Origin: Proteles cristata cristata
Taxonomy: Eukaryota; Chordata; Mammalia; Carnivora; Hyaenidae
Length of the DNA stretch: 64,000 nucleotides
NCBI GenBank assembly: GCA_017311185.1
Contig: JAESUZ010000982.1
Span: forward strand, 496,001-560,000
Reading direction: 5' to 3'
Positions 61,702 to 64,000 of this stretch are shown here, piece after piece. Made by a program: the position numbers and the translations under genes. Below the pieces are notes generated by a model, which made no database searches, was not told the DNA's origin, and saw nothing but the letters and a program-made list of their open reading frames with translations. The first letter of the stretch is position 1; each line of letters begins with the position of its first letter.

Positions 61702-61897
61702 GGTGTGCGTGGGTGGCTCAGATGGCTAAATGTCCAACTTCAGAGCAGGTCATGATCTCATGATTCATGAACTTGAGCCCTGCTTCAGGCTCTGTGCTGA
61801 CAGCTCGGAGCCTGAAGCCTGCTCTCTCTGCCTCTCCTCTACTCGCCTTCTGTCTCTCAAAAATAAATTAATTAATTAATAAATAAACAGTAAAAAA
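61702..61897 (+). mobile_element. Felid CAN-SINE close to exon B
   Basis: Head ggtgtgcgtgggtggctcag, atggctaaatgtccaac, gtcatgatctcatgattc, a mutated B box (gaacttgagccc), a CT-rich body and a tail of aatt/aataa units. It ends about 300 bp upstream of the exon B acceptor and is in the sense orientation. Confidence 0.92.
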
Positions 61898-62134
61898 AGG
61901 AAACTTAGTCAATTACTTAAACTTGGCCTCTATAACTAATCACGATAATTAAATTTGTTGACAGCTTTCTATAGTTTCTACCAGTATCTTCATGTTATCG
62001 ACTTATAATAGGTTCACCTGTTTATAACTATTATTATATATTTGTACAAATTATATTTCATATTTTGTTTTCCCAGTAGAAAGGTACTTTTTGTCATTAT
62101 GGAACATTTTTGACCTATTGGATATTACCAGTAG

Positions 62135-64000
<1,866 letters not shown>

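Overview
This is a window of a carnivore nuclear genome, most likely a cat (felid). It is AT-rich and almost entirely intronic. The lineage call rests on many tRNA-Lys-derived SINEs of the felid CAN-SINE type, whose head reads GGGGCGCCTGGGTGGCTCAG or close to it. It also rests on a young L1 family whose 3' end recurs at least four times. The only host coding sequence I can support is two short exons on the + strand, at 21453-21540 and 62203-62327. They splice in phase into one complete sushi (CCP) domain. By remembered protein sequence the best match is CSMD3 (CUB and Sushi multiple domains 3), rather than its paralogue CSMD1. The window would then hold part of one upstream intron (at least 21.4 kb), a complete 40,662-bp intron, and the start of the next intron.

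Layout. 1-21452: upstream intron, with SINEs, hAT/MER5-like DNA transposon relics, MIR and L2 relics, microsatellites, and a local duplication near 14.3-14.5 kb. 21453-21540: exon A. 21541-30004: SINEs, L1 3' ends, L2-like stretches and an ancient L1 on the minus strand. 30005-37409: a full-length L1 on the minus strand with a perfect 16-bp target-site duplication (TSD), a long GC-rich 5' UTR with two 195-bp tandem units, and broken ORF1 and ORF2. A second, 5'-truncated L1 is nested inside it. 37410-41160: relics and mostly unique sequence. 41170-46900: two older + strand L1 remnants, one split by SINEs. 46900-57012: mostly unique sequence with SINEs and AT-rich satellites. 57013-58103: a solo LTR of betaretrovirus-like (class II) type with a 6-bp TSD. 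58104-62202: L2, L1 and DNA transposon relics and a curious 81-bp retro-insertion. 62203-62327: exon B. 62328-64000: next intron.

The two exons encode one protein module of a large single-pass membrane protein expressed mainly in brain. All other features are passive or mobile sequence within its introns. I see no rRNA, functional tRNA, CRISPR array, operon or other self-contained system, and nothing that qualifies as a new biological system. The points most worth checking are the insertion histories: the nested L1, the micro-insertion, the solo LTR, and the possible promoter activity of the antisense L1 inside the gene. Family names for old repeats come from remembered consensus patterns and have not been checked by alignment.
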